Both the position numbers and the translations under genes were made by a program. Below the pieces are notes generated by a model. It worked only from the letters and a program-made list of their open reading frames with translations. It was not told the DNA's origin and made no database searches. Shown here one piece after another: positions 34,690-45,680 of a stretch of DNA of 64,000 nt. Numbering within the stretch: the stretch's first letter is position 1; the number at the start of each line of letters is the position of its first letter. Source of the DNA: Dastarcus helophoroides (taxonomy: Eukaryota; Arthropoda; Insecta; Coleoptera; Bothrideridae); contig CM053326.1 in NCBI GenBank assembly GCA_028583605.1, positions 10,920,587 to 10,984,586 on the forward strand, in the 5' to 3' direction.

Positions 34690-37110
34690 TCGTCCGATCT
34701 ATGTAGTTCCCAGGTTCAAACTCTTGCAAAAGTTTACTATGGACCTGGGATTGAGTTTTTCCATATCCGAGGAGCCAAAGGACGCCCATCCGAGTTGGAC
34801 GTGCCTCTTGCGAACAAGCGCATCGCGCTTACACAGCACATGTTCTGCAGTCTCCACAGCTTCTGCGCAAAAGCAACATAGGTCTGTTTCAGCTTGACCC
34901 ACTTTCTTGAAGTGATACCTTATAGGGAAATGTCCTGTTAAGAGGCCGGTTAGTATCCTCAATTCGGATTTGCTCAGTTCAAAGTAGACCTTTGTCTTTT
35001 CAAGCGTTCCAGATACAAAACTCTTCGCCTATCCTAGTCCTGGATATGATCTCCAGTGGAAAATTCTTGACTCTGCTTCCCAAGAAATAACGATGCAGAT
35101 CCTTCTCTACCGAGTTGGTCCGCAGCTTCATTTCCTTGTATTCCTTTGTGCCCTGGCACCCACTTAAAGTTGATCATGTTGTGTTTAGCCAGTTGCTTTA
35201 AAATTTGTGGACAGTCCCAAACTACTTTGAATTTGACCATGCAGCTGCTGAGAGCCTTTATTGTCGCTTGACTGTCATAGTTAATGTAGATCTTTGTTCC
35301 TTTCAGGTTTCTTCGAAGACACTCTCGATTGCATGTATTCCAGTTTAAAAGACAGTAGGGTTTTTTCCTAAGGCTTTAGAGAACCTATAGTTAGGGCCAT
35401 AAATTCCCACTCCAGTCCCAGGTGCTGGCTTTGATTCATCTGTAAACCAGATGGATAATTTGTGTTTTTCTTCAGGTACTGATTGAGGGTCAGTGGGGCT
35501 ATTTAAGTCCATTTCAAAGGAATAATCAAATTCATACCTGGGTTGTATGTAATCAACCGATCTTGCCAAAATCACAGGGCTACATTCCTTGAGAATTCCC
35601 TGTGACCGACGAAGTCTCCTTTTTTAAATTGTTTTAACTGCAGTAATCTTGAGGCTCCTTTGATCGCCTCCCTCTTCAATAAAAGGTGGAGAGGAGTTAG
35701 ACCTAGCATTACCTCCATTGCTGCTGTTGGGCACGTGTTTATTACGCCTGTTATGCCCAGACATGCGTACTTTTGAACTATGTTCAGTTGGTTTTGTGCT
35801 GTCTTTTTCGTTATTTTTGGCCACCATACTAAAGAAGCGTATGTGATAAGGGATGTAATTATCATCCTATATGATCAGTCGACTCTTTTCAGTTTCAGAC
35901 TCCAGGTTTTGCTGAATATCCTGCGGCATGTCCAGAATACTGTTGTGGCTCGCTTGATTATTCGAATCAAATGAGGATTCCGGTGAGCTTTTGGTCTAGG
36001 ACTATTCCTAAATATTTAGCCTCGCTTGAGAAGTGTAAGTTGTGTTCATAGGGGGAGCTTCTCTTCGTGAAAGGAATTATTATTGTTTTATTCGGGTTTA
36101 CACTTTACCCTTGTTTTGAAACCAGTTGTCAATGGTGTTTAGGGCTTTCTGCATTAAATCCAACAAGATTTTATCGTTTTTGCCCCTGATAATGACAGCA
36201 ATATCATCTCCATAACCTCAAAGTCCGAGTAATGCAGTATATTTAGGAAATCATGGATGGACCACAGCAGTGGAGATAAATCACCTCCTTGGGAACACCC
36301 CTTGCTGCGCTCAGTATGACTGAATCACTACCTAAGATTGCTTTGATTCTTTTACCATCTAACGTGGAGACGATCCAATCGATAGCAGGTTTCTCAAAAC
36401 TTTTTTGATATCTGCTGCCTTTATGGATTCATATGAGGTGTTATCAAAAGCACCCTCTATGTCTATAAATCTACAAAAAGCATTTTCTTTGTTTGAGTAT
36501 GCACTAGAGACCTGCACGAGTAAGTACAAATGTAATCGGATTATAATCGCCGATTATTTTTCACGAGTATGTAATCGGGAAATTGGCATCGTCGCATCAT
36601 GGCATCGCAGCATCGTTGGCATCGTACCGAATGTACTCATTTGTAATCGTGCACATGTGACATGACTTTCAAAAATATTTGTCAAATATCCATTCTGTCA
36701 AATGTCAATTTAACCAAATTTATTTAATCTTATATTTGATTTATCGCCTGTATCATGTTTTACTGTTGTTTTTGCTTTTGTATTCTTCTTTGTTTGCAGA
36801 TGTATTCATTTTGCAGTGCTATTAGTTATAAATATGTCAGGATAATATTATTTGCGTTCTCCAAGGGTTTATTCTCTTCATTTTAACGATGCCAATTACT
36901 ACTCATACTCGTCTCATGACGTCACGATTACTTTAATCGGCATCGTTGTACTCGTCGTCAAACGAGTATCTTGTACGTGTAATCGCCCGATGCCTACTCA
37001 CTCGTGCAGGTCTCTAGTATGCACCTTCTATCTTTTTAACAAGATTGTGTAAGGCTGTCTCTGTGGATTTGCCTTCTTGATAGGCAAATTGATTTTCATG
37101 AAGTGGATTC
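34690..37110 (-). pseudogene. Degenerate LINE with RT and RNase H (I/R1-like)
   Basis: Read on the minus strand from 37110: NQFAYQEGKSTETALHNLV, FIDIEGAFDNTSYES (catalytic Asp, about 36450), RGCSQGGDLSPLLWS (about 36290), YGDDIAVIIRG (catalytic DD, about 36210), TYASLVWWPKITKKTAQNQL (thumb), WFTDESK then GIYGPNYRFSKALG (RNase H start) and FKWVPGHKGIQGNEAADQLG (RNase H end). The C-terminal RILTGLLTGHFPIRYH and CFCAEAVETAEHVLC block follows. Several frameshifts and stops break it and the 5' end is missing. RNase H after RT points to the I/R1/Loa group. A 512-bp hAT splits it at 36505. Confidence 0.8.
36505..37016. mobile_element. 512-bp non-autonomous hAT (TAGAGACCTGCACG ends)
   Basis: The ends TAGAGACCTGCACGAGT (36505) and its inverted copy at 37016 are flanked by the perfect 8-bp duplication GTATGCAC (36497-36504 and 37017-37024). 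The interior has CATCG-rich repeats (GGCATCGTCGCATCATGGC) and no transposase. It splits the LINE between the QEGKST and FIDIEGAFD motifs, so it is younger than that LINE. Confidence 0.88.
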
Positions 37111-37271
37111 TTTGATAGATAACTCAAAATTACATAGACGTCAAATACAGATTTTTGCTTCTAGTGGGTTCATATACATATACGCAGTGAATATTTCATG
37201 ATCCTATCACGTCTTGTTTTTGAGATACAGAATGAGATAGTACCCCCACCCTTTTAGGTATTTTGTAGAAG

Positions 37272-38699
37272 CAGTGGCGGCTGGTCCTAAAGAGCGTAAG
37301 AGCGTGCGCACCTTCTGAAATGAGTGATTTATTGTCTTCTCTTTAATGTAAAAGAATAGGATTTATCACTATTTTTAAGCACCAAATAATGGTATCCTTC
37401 TTAACTTGTAAGTGACTTAAAATAATAGTAGAATAAAATAGGCATACGTTTTATTCCATTATAAGGAAAGTTTAAGTAAGTTGATGCGCTCGGAACTATG
37501 CTCCTAACGTGGCTTGCCGTTACTTATCAACGGCATCCACGCTATACGGAGATTCAATTAGAAATAAATCACGGAACACCGTGCTAGCGCAGTGCGCCGC
37601 ACCGCCTCGTAGCAAATGGTTTTAAATGAGCTTTAAAATAGATCTAATAAACTTAAAAATTACTACACCTAACCGTAAAAATTGTATTGCTCTAAAATAA
37701 AATATTTTCACACTAAGGTGCACTTTAACATTGCCAGCTTTAAATGGAGTTAATTAATTTTAGTTCTTAAAGATATTATAAATACCACTTCTTTAGGCGC
37801 GTTGAGCGACTTTAATATGGGGAAAACTTATGGTTTCGCACATCCATCAGGCCAATTTACGTTATCAACAGTTTCTAATGTTAACAGTATTATGTAGCTG
37901 TAGATAACACCTACAATAGAATTAAAAAAATTATAAACAACATCGGAGTTTTAAGTCGCAACCTATCAGCCTTTCAAGCAAAATCCGTCGTATTAACTCA
38001 TTGCGCTATACTGCTTCTTGACAACAATACAAATTTTAACTGGCTTTAAGGGCGTGGGGGCGGTATACTCCCTTATGATCATAATTTTAATTTATGAATG
38101 ATGAAATTTTAACTTTTGACACAACAATTAATTTGAAAACAAGTTTTCTCTTCTGTCGGCACTCCCCATGACTGTCTAATTTTTTTTAGTCGTCAATATT
38201 TATTTACAGTATTACATTTTTCCCTAAATTTAATACCTTCCTAGTCTTCCTACGATACTGCTGTAACATAATGTAACGCAATGTAAATAGATAAAATAAG
38301 ATTTAGAATAGAATTGTAGAATTTAGTAAATAAAAAAAGTTTCTAGAAGGATCTGATAAGGGGAAAGCGGCCGCGATAACGAAACAAATGGCAGATAAGC
38401 GTTCCAGAAATTTCGGCCGAAAAGTTCTAGAAGCCGGGGGCCAAAACTATAAAAACGCGGTCAGCTTTCCCTCGAGTCAGTCAGTTAGAAGTCAGTGTAG
38501 TTAGTGGGTTAGCAATTAGTAAATAATAAGTGAGTTACTGTTCAGTTGAAGTGTGCCGAGTTAATTTGGTAATAAAGTGGTGGAATTCACACTTGGTAAT
38601 TTATTCGAACCGATAAAGCCCGTAACAATAATCTAAATTCTAGCTAATAACATATTTTAATCTGCCGACCCCCCGTGAAAAAGTCACCAGCCGCCACTG
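37272..38699. mobile_element. 1.43-kb hAT element (CAGTGGCGG ends) carrying a solo LTR
   Basis: Ends are CAGTGGCGGCTGGTCCTAA and, inverted, CAGTGGCGGCTGGTGACTT. The flanks TGTAGAAG (37264-37271) and GGTAGAAG (38700-38707) match at 7 of 8. It shares its termini with the elements at 9158 and 55630 but little of the interior. No coding remnant was recognised. A 356-bp LTR sits at 38272-38627. Confidence 0.82.
38272..38627 (+). mobile_element. Solo LTR of an LTR retrotransposon
   Basis: It begins TGTAACG and ends CGTAACA, with the 4-bp duplication ATAA on each side (38268-38271 and 38628-38631). Inside are CTATAAAA (about 38448), AGTCAGTCAGTT start-site-like sequence and AATAAAGTGG, that is the promoter and polyadenylation parts of an LTR in order. 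No internal retroviral-type genes flank it, so it is the product of LTR-LTR recombination. A diverged relative in the opposite direction is at about 44890-45247. Confidence 0.8.
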
Positions 38700-38707
38700 G
38701 GTAGAAG

Positions 38708-39316
38708 GTATCATTATTAAGGCAATATATTTAGTAGGTATCAATATATTTTTGATAAACTATTTGTAAACGTTTTGTAATTGTACAGTTTTCCAAGATC
38801 AATACCGAAAAATTGGTCGAAAATTGTATAGAAATTTACTAAATAAGGTTTGTGAATAGTACATTTTGAAGTCGTCAAGGAAATAAGTATCTGAAAATCT
38901 TTTTGGGAAAGTTTTGTATTTATTGCAAGATAATGCATTCAGCGACTGTTTTGTGTATAATGACATGCTAATTTCCTGTCTTGGCTAAATGGAAAGGAGG
39001 TATCCATGTCATATGCAACACCGAGTCTATAGTGCGAATTCAGTGATCTTGGCATTTAATTGAACAACAGGAATTATATAATTTGATAGGAGACCAGAGT
39101 TTCATAGTCTCCATTTCCATTTCTCTTTTTTTCCCTCAAATTTTGAAACTGTGAGTAATGAGCAGAGAAAAAGAGTTTTCATTAGGTATAAAAAGGCTTC
39201 AGAAATGGTACCAACGTCGTTGAAACGTAACTTCATTAGGCGATTACTACTAGCATTTGAAGGCAAGATATACTTCCCAAAATGAAAGAAATATTACCTA
39301 TTTTGTGTGTAATAAG
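38708..39316. other. Intergenic, nothing recognised
   Basis: AT-rich sequence without coding frames or repeats that I can place. Confidence 0.4.
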
Positions 39317-41165
39317 GTAAAAGCACCGATAGGTGGGCACTTTAAGGGCAAATTTTTACTGTTTTGTGTATAACTCTTAAAAGTTTAGATTGTTTCGGCA
39401 ACTTCAAGTTTTCTGTCTTTTATTGACCTTATTTACTCATGTTATGTCAAAATAACCGATTGTTTAAAAAAAATGTTTTTTGAAGGGCGTGAAAAGCATC
39501 AGTAGTGGGTAGGGAATTTTCAATAGTGGGCACTTGTTTGTTCTGATAGAAAGCACATTTTGTTTAATAAAAAAATAATAACTATTGACAATTTTTTAAT
39601 ACAAGGTCTTATTTATAATGAACTTTTGACATTATCGATGCATCAAACACACTAAACTTTATTCTTCATGAGGTGACGTATTAAATAAATTTAGATATCA
39701 CGTAGTCATATTTCAAAAACTGTTGTAGAATAATGTCAACAAACATTAATAAAAAATTTAAATATTTCCAATTGGGTCGTAGAAATGTTAAACAAAATTA
39801 ATAAACACACTAAACTTTTTTAGGCACAGCTTATTAACAGATAAATACAAAGGAAAATTTGCAAATCACAACTTTTTTATTATTTTGAGCAGCTTTTCCT
39901 TGAAGTTTTTGGCAACACAATGCAGCAAAACAAAAACAAAGCTTTGACTTAGTCTCTATCAGAATTGCTATTCAGATTTAGAAACTCATCTGAGCTATCT
40001 GCTGCGAACCACTTATCTTGCTCTTTTATTTTTAAATCATTTTTCAAATCATCGTACTTGTTCTCGTTTCTTTGCAGCTCTTTCATATTTTCTTTCTTTT
40101 TTATTCTTGCTTCCGTAACTTGTGTCTAGGTTCTTCTCTTTCTTAGAACTTTTTTCTCTGGGTTAGTTCTTTTTCGTCATGTGCCTTCAGCTTAATATCA
40201 GCTTTTTTGATTTTTCCAATTACAGTTATGATTTCCTTTGAACTTTGTCCTCATGGTACCGTTACCGTTTCTTTGATGTTGCTACACAGGGTATCACTTC
40301 CTGTGGTACCCTTTTTATTGGGCTCTCCAGTTACACCAACGCTCTCTTAAATGCTTTTGAAGACTTCTGTTGCGGTTGTTTCGTTGCTGATCGTGAACTA
40401 TGTATTTAGCATGCGTGGCGTATTTACCTGTTCTGCTATGGACTCTTATACTTCTTGCACCTGAATGACGCTCGTGTTTGAGCTTTCTGTTGCAAAAAAA
40501 TAAGTTATAGATACGTTTTGCGCAATCCTTTCCGAGATGGATGGATTTATTTTTAAGAACTACTTGAACCGAGATGACTATTAGCGAAAGAATTTTTTAT
40601 TTCCTAATCATTTACTACATGTTGAAAGCTGTCTGAAACTTGCGCTTTAGTAGGATATCCAACCTATGCCACTGACAAAATCCATTCCCTTAAACCACTT
40701 TATTCTGCTACGCCAAAAATAGGCGACACCCAAAATTTCTTAACATTTACTAAAGAAACCACTTAACTAACACTTTGCAGAACGCTTTCTATAATGTCCT
40801 GCGAATTATTCAAAAATGTTGACCCCTTTTCTATATTATCTGTGTTTCGGACAAAAGTAAACAAACGAACAAGATGTTAGCGGACTACAAAAACTAATTT
40901 ATTTTTCAGCAGATTACAGTGGTTTCATGCCCTGTTAACAGTTAAATATTTCGCAAATGTGAAGAAAAAACACCATGCCCACCACTGATTTCCGTACTCA
41001 AAATCGAATAGGACCAAAATAGCGTATGTTTAAATAACAAATTGTGATTAGTTGCCCCCCCCCCCCCCCCCCCCCTAAAAATATTTTTGCAAAACCCTGA
41101 AAATGTCAGTAGTAGACATAAATTTCCCAATACCAACACACCATTAGATTCTCCGAACTAGTAGC
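39317..41165 (-). mobile_element. Decayed pogo-type element, distant relative of the intact one
   Basis: The left end TAAGGTAAAAGCACCGATAG then GTGGGCACTTTAAG resembles the TAGGGTAGATGTACCG...GTGGCCACTTTAAG end of the 15105 element. AGTAGTGGG/AGTGGGCAC motifs occur subterminally. On the minus strand about 40130-39960 a Lys/Glu-rich frame (NKKERKYERAAKKREQ, then after a shift KEQDKWFAADSSDEFLN) resembles the C-terminal exon of such transposases. The right end is unclear and the catalytic region is unreadable. Confidence 0.45.
41055..41075. repeat. Run of 21 cytosines
   Basis: A homopolymer of 21 C residues in otherwise AT-rich DNA, inside the decayed pogo-like region. Homopolymer length is prone to assembly error. 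Confidence 0.85.
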
Positions 41166-41169
41166 GGGC

Positions 41170-41700
41170 ATACGTTAAAAAAATATTATAACAACATCAA
41201 ATGAAATTTGCGTAGTGAAAAAGTATTCTTCGTGTCTTAATTGTTCAATTAAAAGCGTATAAATCCAAACAGATCGCCATGTCGCTCGTTGATGGTCAAA
41301 ACTTTGCACCTAGCTCCTTATCCAGTGTACGAAAAATTAGCGCAGTGCGTCACACTACTATAGTTCAAGTATGCTGGGGATGCCCATGATGCAGGATGGA
41401 AGTTGTAGTCCATGCCGTTGAAACTAGGGGATTTATGAAACAAAATCGGGTTGGTTTAAATGCCATGCTTAAGATCAAACGCTTATTATAAGCTTTCAAA
41501 TTTGAAAGTTTCCACTACCGGTGTTTTTACGTTATTTGTTTATAACAATGCATTTTGTGTTTTATGCTGCAAATATATTAATAAAAACTTTTATAGTCGG
41601 ATTTAACAAAAAAATTGAAATATGTACTCGTATAACTAAGTATTTATTTTTTAATTTTTTTTAATAATAACTATACCTAAAAAAGGGCACGTGTTGGAAA
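41170..41700. other. Intergenic, nothing recognised
   Basis: No supported gene or repeat between the decayed pogo element and the foldback. Confidence 0.35.
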
Positions 41701-41704
41701 AAAA

Positions 41705-42803
41705 TTATTACCGGGTGAAAAAGGATCATGATACAACACCTATTTTTTCTTTATTTATAAAGATAAAATTTATTTTCAAAGTTGTTACACTTGATGCATT
41801 TATAAAATGTAATATTTTGACATAAAATTTACATTCCTACTGTTGTCACTTTCGTTAAAACTGATATCAACTTTTGATTTTTAAATGGAACACCCTGTAT
41901 ATTATTACATTTTTGGAATCTGCATAATTTTCGGGATACAATACACATAAAATATGTTTTTTTTTTAATTTATTTAACATTTCTTCGGCCCCGTTTGACA
42001 ACATTTAAATTTTTATGGTTTGTTGACAATTTTCTAAACAGTTTTTGAAATGCGCCTACGTGATATTTAAAATTTATTGATTTTTAGATATTCAAACATT
42101 TTTTTGGTCCCATTTTATTTTTCGGTCTAGAAGTTCATGACTCATCCTAATTAACGCTAACTGACCACATAAGCGCTGCAAGAAAATTAAATTAGGAAAA
42201 CTTAGCAAGTGTCTTTTTTCTAAATTTGTTTTCCACAGCTATTTTATGTTCTTATTGAATAAATCTTCAAATAAATTGAAACCGAATATTTTAAATTCTT
42301 TTGACTGTAACTTCAGTTCTATTGATTTCATAGCCTAAATGAAAATTTGGTTAGATTGGTCAATAATTATACCTTTTGGTGGTACCACAGTGCCAATATG
42401 GTGCCATTTAAGAAAATGAAGTTATGACATCAAAACCATTTTTGTTAACTTTATACCGTGATAGAAGAATGAAATACTTTCTTTTTCGCGTGATTTGATT
42501 TTTTTAGTGTTAATGTGGTCTATTAGCATTAATTAGAATGAGCCATAGCCTTCTAAGTCGAAAAATAAAATCGGGCCAATAAAAATGTTCATCCTCTAAA
42601 AATCACTTTTTTTAGGTGCACTCTAATCAGAAAATTATGCAGATTCCAAAGATGTAATAATATAAAGGGTGTTCCATTTAAAAATCAAAAGCTGCTATCA
42701 GTTTTCGCGAAAGTGACAAGTTCATTAAGTATGAACATTTTTTCTTCATAAATAAAGAAAAAAAAGGGGATGTACCATGATCCTGTTACACCCGATATTC
42801 TTA
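41705..42803. repeat. 1.1-kb foldback (large imperfect inverted repeat)
   Basis: The left arm (about 41705-42175) and right arm (about 42497-42803) are inverted copies. Both contain CGGGTG...GGATCATG, CACTTTCG(T/C)(T/G)AAAACTGAT, TTTTAAATGGAACACCCT, GGAATCTGCATAATTTTC and CTAATTAA(C/T)GCTAA in mirrored order. The arms differ by indels. The ATGGAACACCCT motif is one I associate with abundant beetle repeats. No ORF or target duplication was found. Confidence 0.72.
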
Positions 42804-42829
42804 CTAAGCGACATGTATAAATGAATAGA

Positions 42830-44816
42830 TCCGAAAATTTGGAGAGGGTGCTTAACTTTTTTAGAAATTTATCAAAATTTGCCTTTACCTCAAAATTTGG
42901 TGGAACTTTTGATAAAAAGTGAAAACTTTGAATTTTTTTTTTCAATTTTTGAAAAAAGACTAAAAGCATAGCAAATTTTCTTTGGAAATTTTATAGTTTT
43001 CAAGTTTCTTTTAAATCCAATTTTCTGAAAATTTCAACTTGTTTCTCAATAATAAATATTTATCTCAATATTGGACATTTTCTGACGTCATGGTGGGGCA
43101 CTTGTCTCCTTCTGACCTAAGCAGTCAAGAGAAAATAAATATTCGATTCAAAGTTTTTCTCAAAATTTGCGTAATTTTTCAAAATTTGAGTACGAGATAT
43201 TTCGAATTCCAACTAGATTTCGTCTTTTTCCTTGAAATTTCTCTCTTAAAATTTGATTTTCTCTCAAAATTTCGTCTCCTAATTTCAAGGTTTTTTCTCG
43301 AAATTTCGTATTTTTTGAAACGTTATTTTTTAACACTGGATCCTTTCTGAAATTTTCTACCTGCTAGAATCAGAACTTTAAGATATTTTTATTGTTTGCT
43401 TAAAATTTGACTTTTTCTCGAAATTTTCATGTTTATCTCAAAATTCAGTATTTAATATTTTTGGAAAAGACGACTTTTTCTTCAAAATTTGTATTTTTTT
43501 TGAAACTTCGCTCTCTTTCTCGAAATCTCTATTTGCTTTTCAAAATTTGTTTTTAAAAATCTATATTTTTTTCCTCGAAATCCGTCTTTTCCTCGAAATT
43601 TTGATATTTTTCTCAAAAATCTTTTTTTGGAAATTTCGACTTTTATATTATCACATTATGGTTCTAGAAATCTTAACTTTTTGGTCGAAATTAATCTTTT
43701 TATTTTCAACATTTAGATTTTTTTTTGTTCAAAATTCATCTTTTTCAGATAACTGTTCCCAAAGAAATTTAACTTTCTGTGGGTAATTTCTATTGTTTTC
43801 TCAAAGTTTCGGCTCTTTGCTCGAAATATGTCCATCGACATTGTTGACTATTTTTTCAAAATTCGTTTTTTTTTCTCAAATATATTTGCATTTTATTCCA
43901 AAATTCGACTTCTTTTTAAAATTGATTTATTTTGAAAAATTTAAAATATTTTTTTATTACTCGACCCTTCACATTTTAACCGTTCTCGAAATTTCGCATT
44001 TTTTTCGAAATTCCGTTTTTGAAGTTTTTTCTAAAAATTTAAATGCTTTGACTCCTTTAGAATTTTGACTGAATTTCTACAATTTCAACTTTTTCCTCGA
44101 AATTCATCTTTTTTCGAAATTTTGTTATTTTCTCTTAAATATATGTCTTTCCTAAAATTCGGCTTTATTCTCAAAATTCTCCTTTTGGACTCTTTACTCA
44201 AAAACCAACTTTTTTGGAAATCTCGTCATTTTTTCTTAAATAATAATTTTGAAGAAAAAACTCGAAATTTTCAAAAAAAAATGTAAGGATTCAGAGGTAT
44301 TATAAATATTATATTTTAACAAAAATACAAGATTATTAAAACATTCGAAATAATTAAAGAATCTCGAAATTTTAAAAATCGAAACACAAAAAAGGAAAAT
44401 TTAAAAAAAAATGAAAACTTAAAAAGGTAGAAGTCATAAAAGATCTAAATTAATAAATAGATAGAAATTTTCAAAAAAAAACAAAGTTCGACCATGTTAA
44501 TTTTGAAAGGCGCAACTTTGAAAGTCACCGTTTTAAAAAAGTCGACATTTTGAGGTCTCTGTTTTGAAAAAAAAAGACGAGATATTAGAAAACTGTCAGT
44601 AAATTTGTACAAATTAGAAGCAAATCTGTTCAAATTAGAAACAAATTTGTTCACACTAGAAACAAACTTATTCAAATTAGCAGCAAATTTGTTTAAATTA
44701 AAATCAAACCTATTTAAATTAGAAGCAAACTTATTAAAATTAAAAGCAAATTGGTTCAAACAAAAGCATTTTGCGTGCATATATTTCAAGCTTTTTATGC
44801 GGCATATATCCGGTCT
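42830..44816. mobile_element. TAGAGACC-family element fragment, copy 3
   Basis: It follows the 14880-28810 element in order: TTTTAAATCCAATTTTCTGA, TTTATCTCAATA, TTTTCTACCTGCTAGAATCAG, then the 21-bp minisatellite at 44595-44770 and GCATATATCCGGTCTTTAG at the right end. The left end is missing. It is shorter than the copy at 14182, with the A-rich half largely deleted, and the terminal TAGAGACC has become TAAAGACC. Confidence 0.65.
44595..44770. repeat. 21-bp minisatellite, copy 3 (heptad-like in both strands)
   Basis: There are eight tandem 21-mers of the type AAATTAGAAACAAATTTGTT. Because 21 is a multiple of three, frames stay open on both strands. The plus strand gives a seven-residue repeat NLFKLET with Leu at fixed positions (44605-44775), and the minus strand gives LNKFASN. 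It is part of the TAGAGACC-family element. Coding use is unproven. Confidence 0.8.
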
Positions 44817-44889
44817 TTAGTTAACAATCTAATTTTATAAAAATTCTTAATTAAATAAGAAATGTCCAAAGTTAAAATTTGCTACTTTT

Positions 44890-45247
44890 ATTGGATCTAG
44901 GCATTAACAAATATTGTATTCTTAAATTCTTAAAATTCCGTAAATTGTAACCACTTTATTTCAAAACTGATGTCGGAACACTACAATTGTAATTCACTTA
45001 ACTGACTAATTAACCAACTAACACTGTTTAATTAACTTACTTATTCATTGACTGACTGACAGAGAAAACCGACCCCGTATATATAGATCCCGTTCCGGTT
45101 TCTAGACTGATCTCCGTGCAGATAAGATTATCACTTGTGGAAATTTCTGAAGCGCTTATCTGACGTTTAATTCATTATCGCGGCCGCTTCCCATTATCAA
45201 ATTTTCTAGAAAATTCCTAGCTACATTTGATAATTACATTTTGTTAC
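44890..45247 (-). mobile_element. Second, diverged LTR (opposite orientation)
   Basis: The minus strand from 45247 starts TGTAACAAAATGTAA and shares GCGGCCGCGATAA, then CAGATAAGCG, CAGAAATTTC, a TATATATA box, GTCAGTCAG and AATAAAGTGGT with the LTR at 38272, in the same order. The 3' end is uncertain and a target duplication was not found, so it may be truncated. No retroelement genes are adjacent. Confidence 0.65.
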
Positions 45248-45482
45248 AGTACATATTGGGTTGCATTCGAAGGATCCTAGGTGTGAGGAAAACTAATTAT
45301 GTTCTGTGAAGCTATATTTAATCATTTTTAAATAAATATTATACTGTGCAGCTTATGTTGATTTTTTATATTTTTAATTTTGTAAATGGGAAAGAAATAA
45401 AAATGAAACAATGTAAAAAAGACTTTATTATTATGCTTTAACTTACATATAAAAATATATAATAGTGAAAATAATTATACAT

Positions 45483-45680
45483 TTAAATATTTGCAAAGGC
45501 CTGATACATTGTCAAGTCCTCCTTTATATCTTTAATATCTAGCGCTGTATTTGCAGGTATGAATAGTATCCTACCTTTCGTCAAAGTCATATTTTCAACA
45601 TTAGCATCTCCTTTGATAACAATTAAAATACTTGCCGATTCTCTTGCTGGTAACTTGTAAGATTCTGTTTCTAGTGTTAT
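45483..45680 (-). CDS. Mpi: Mpi exon 6
   Basis: The acceptor is CCAATTTAG. It encodes the C-terminal cupin strands (ESASILIVIKGDANVENMTL, GRILFIPANT) and ends at TAA. Confidence 0.92.
   Translation of the reverse strand: MTLETESYKLPARESASILIVIKGDANVENMTLTKGRILFIPANTALDIKDIKEDLTMYQAFANI

Larger units (their letters stand above)
34326..37166. mobile_element. CACTA-ended unit enclosing an RNase H LINE (tentative)
   Basis: The left end CACTAGAAGCAAAACTGTGT (34326) and the right end (reverse complement CACTAGAAGCAAAAATCTGT, 37166) match at 18 of 20 positions. GCAAAAATCTGTATTT repeats occur inside the left end (34455-34515). CACTA termini suggest a CMC-type element, but the expected 3-bp target duplication is not evident (GTA versus GGT). 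Almost all of the interior is a degenerate LINE. Confidence 0.5.

Noticed and set aside
42685..42969. 94-codon minus-strand frame
   Set aside because: It spans the right arm of the foldback and the start of the TTTCGA repeat and cannot be one gene.
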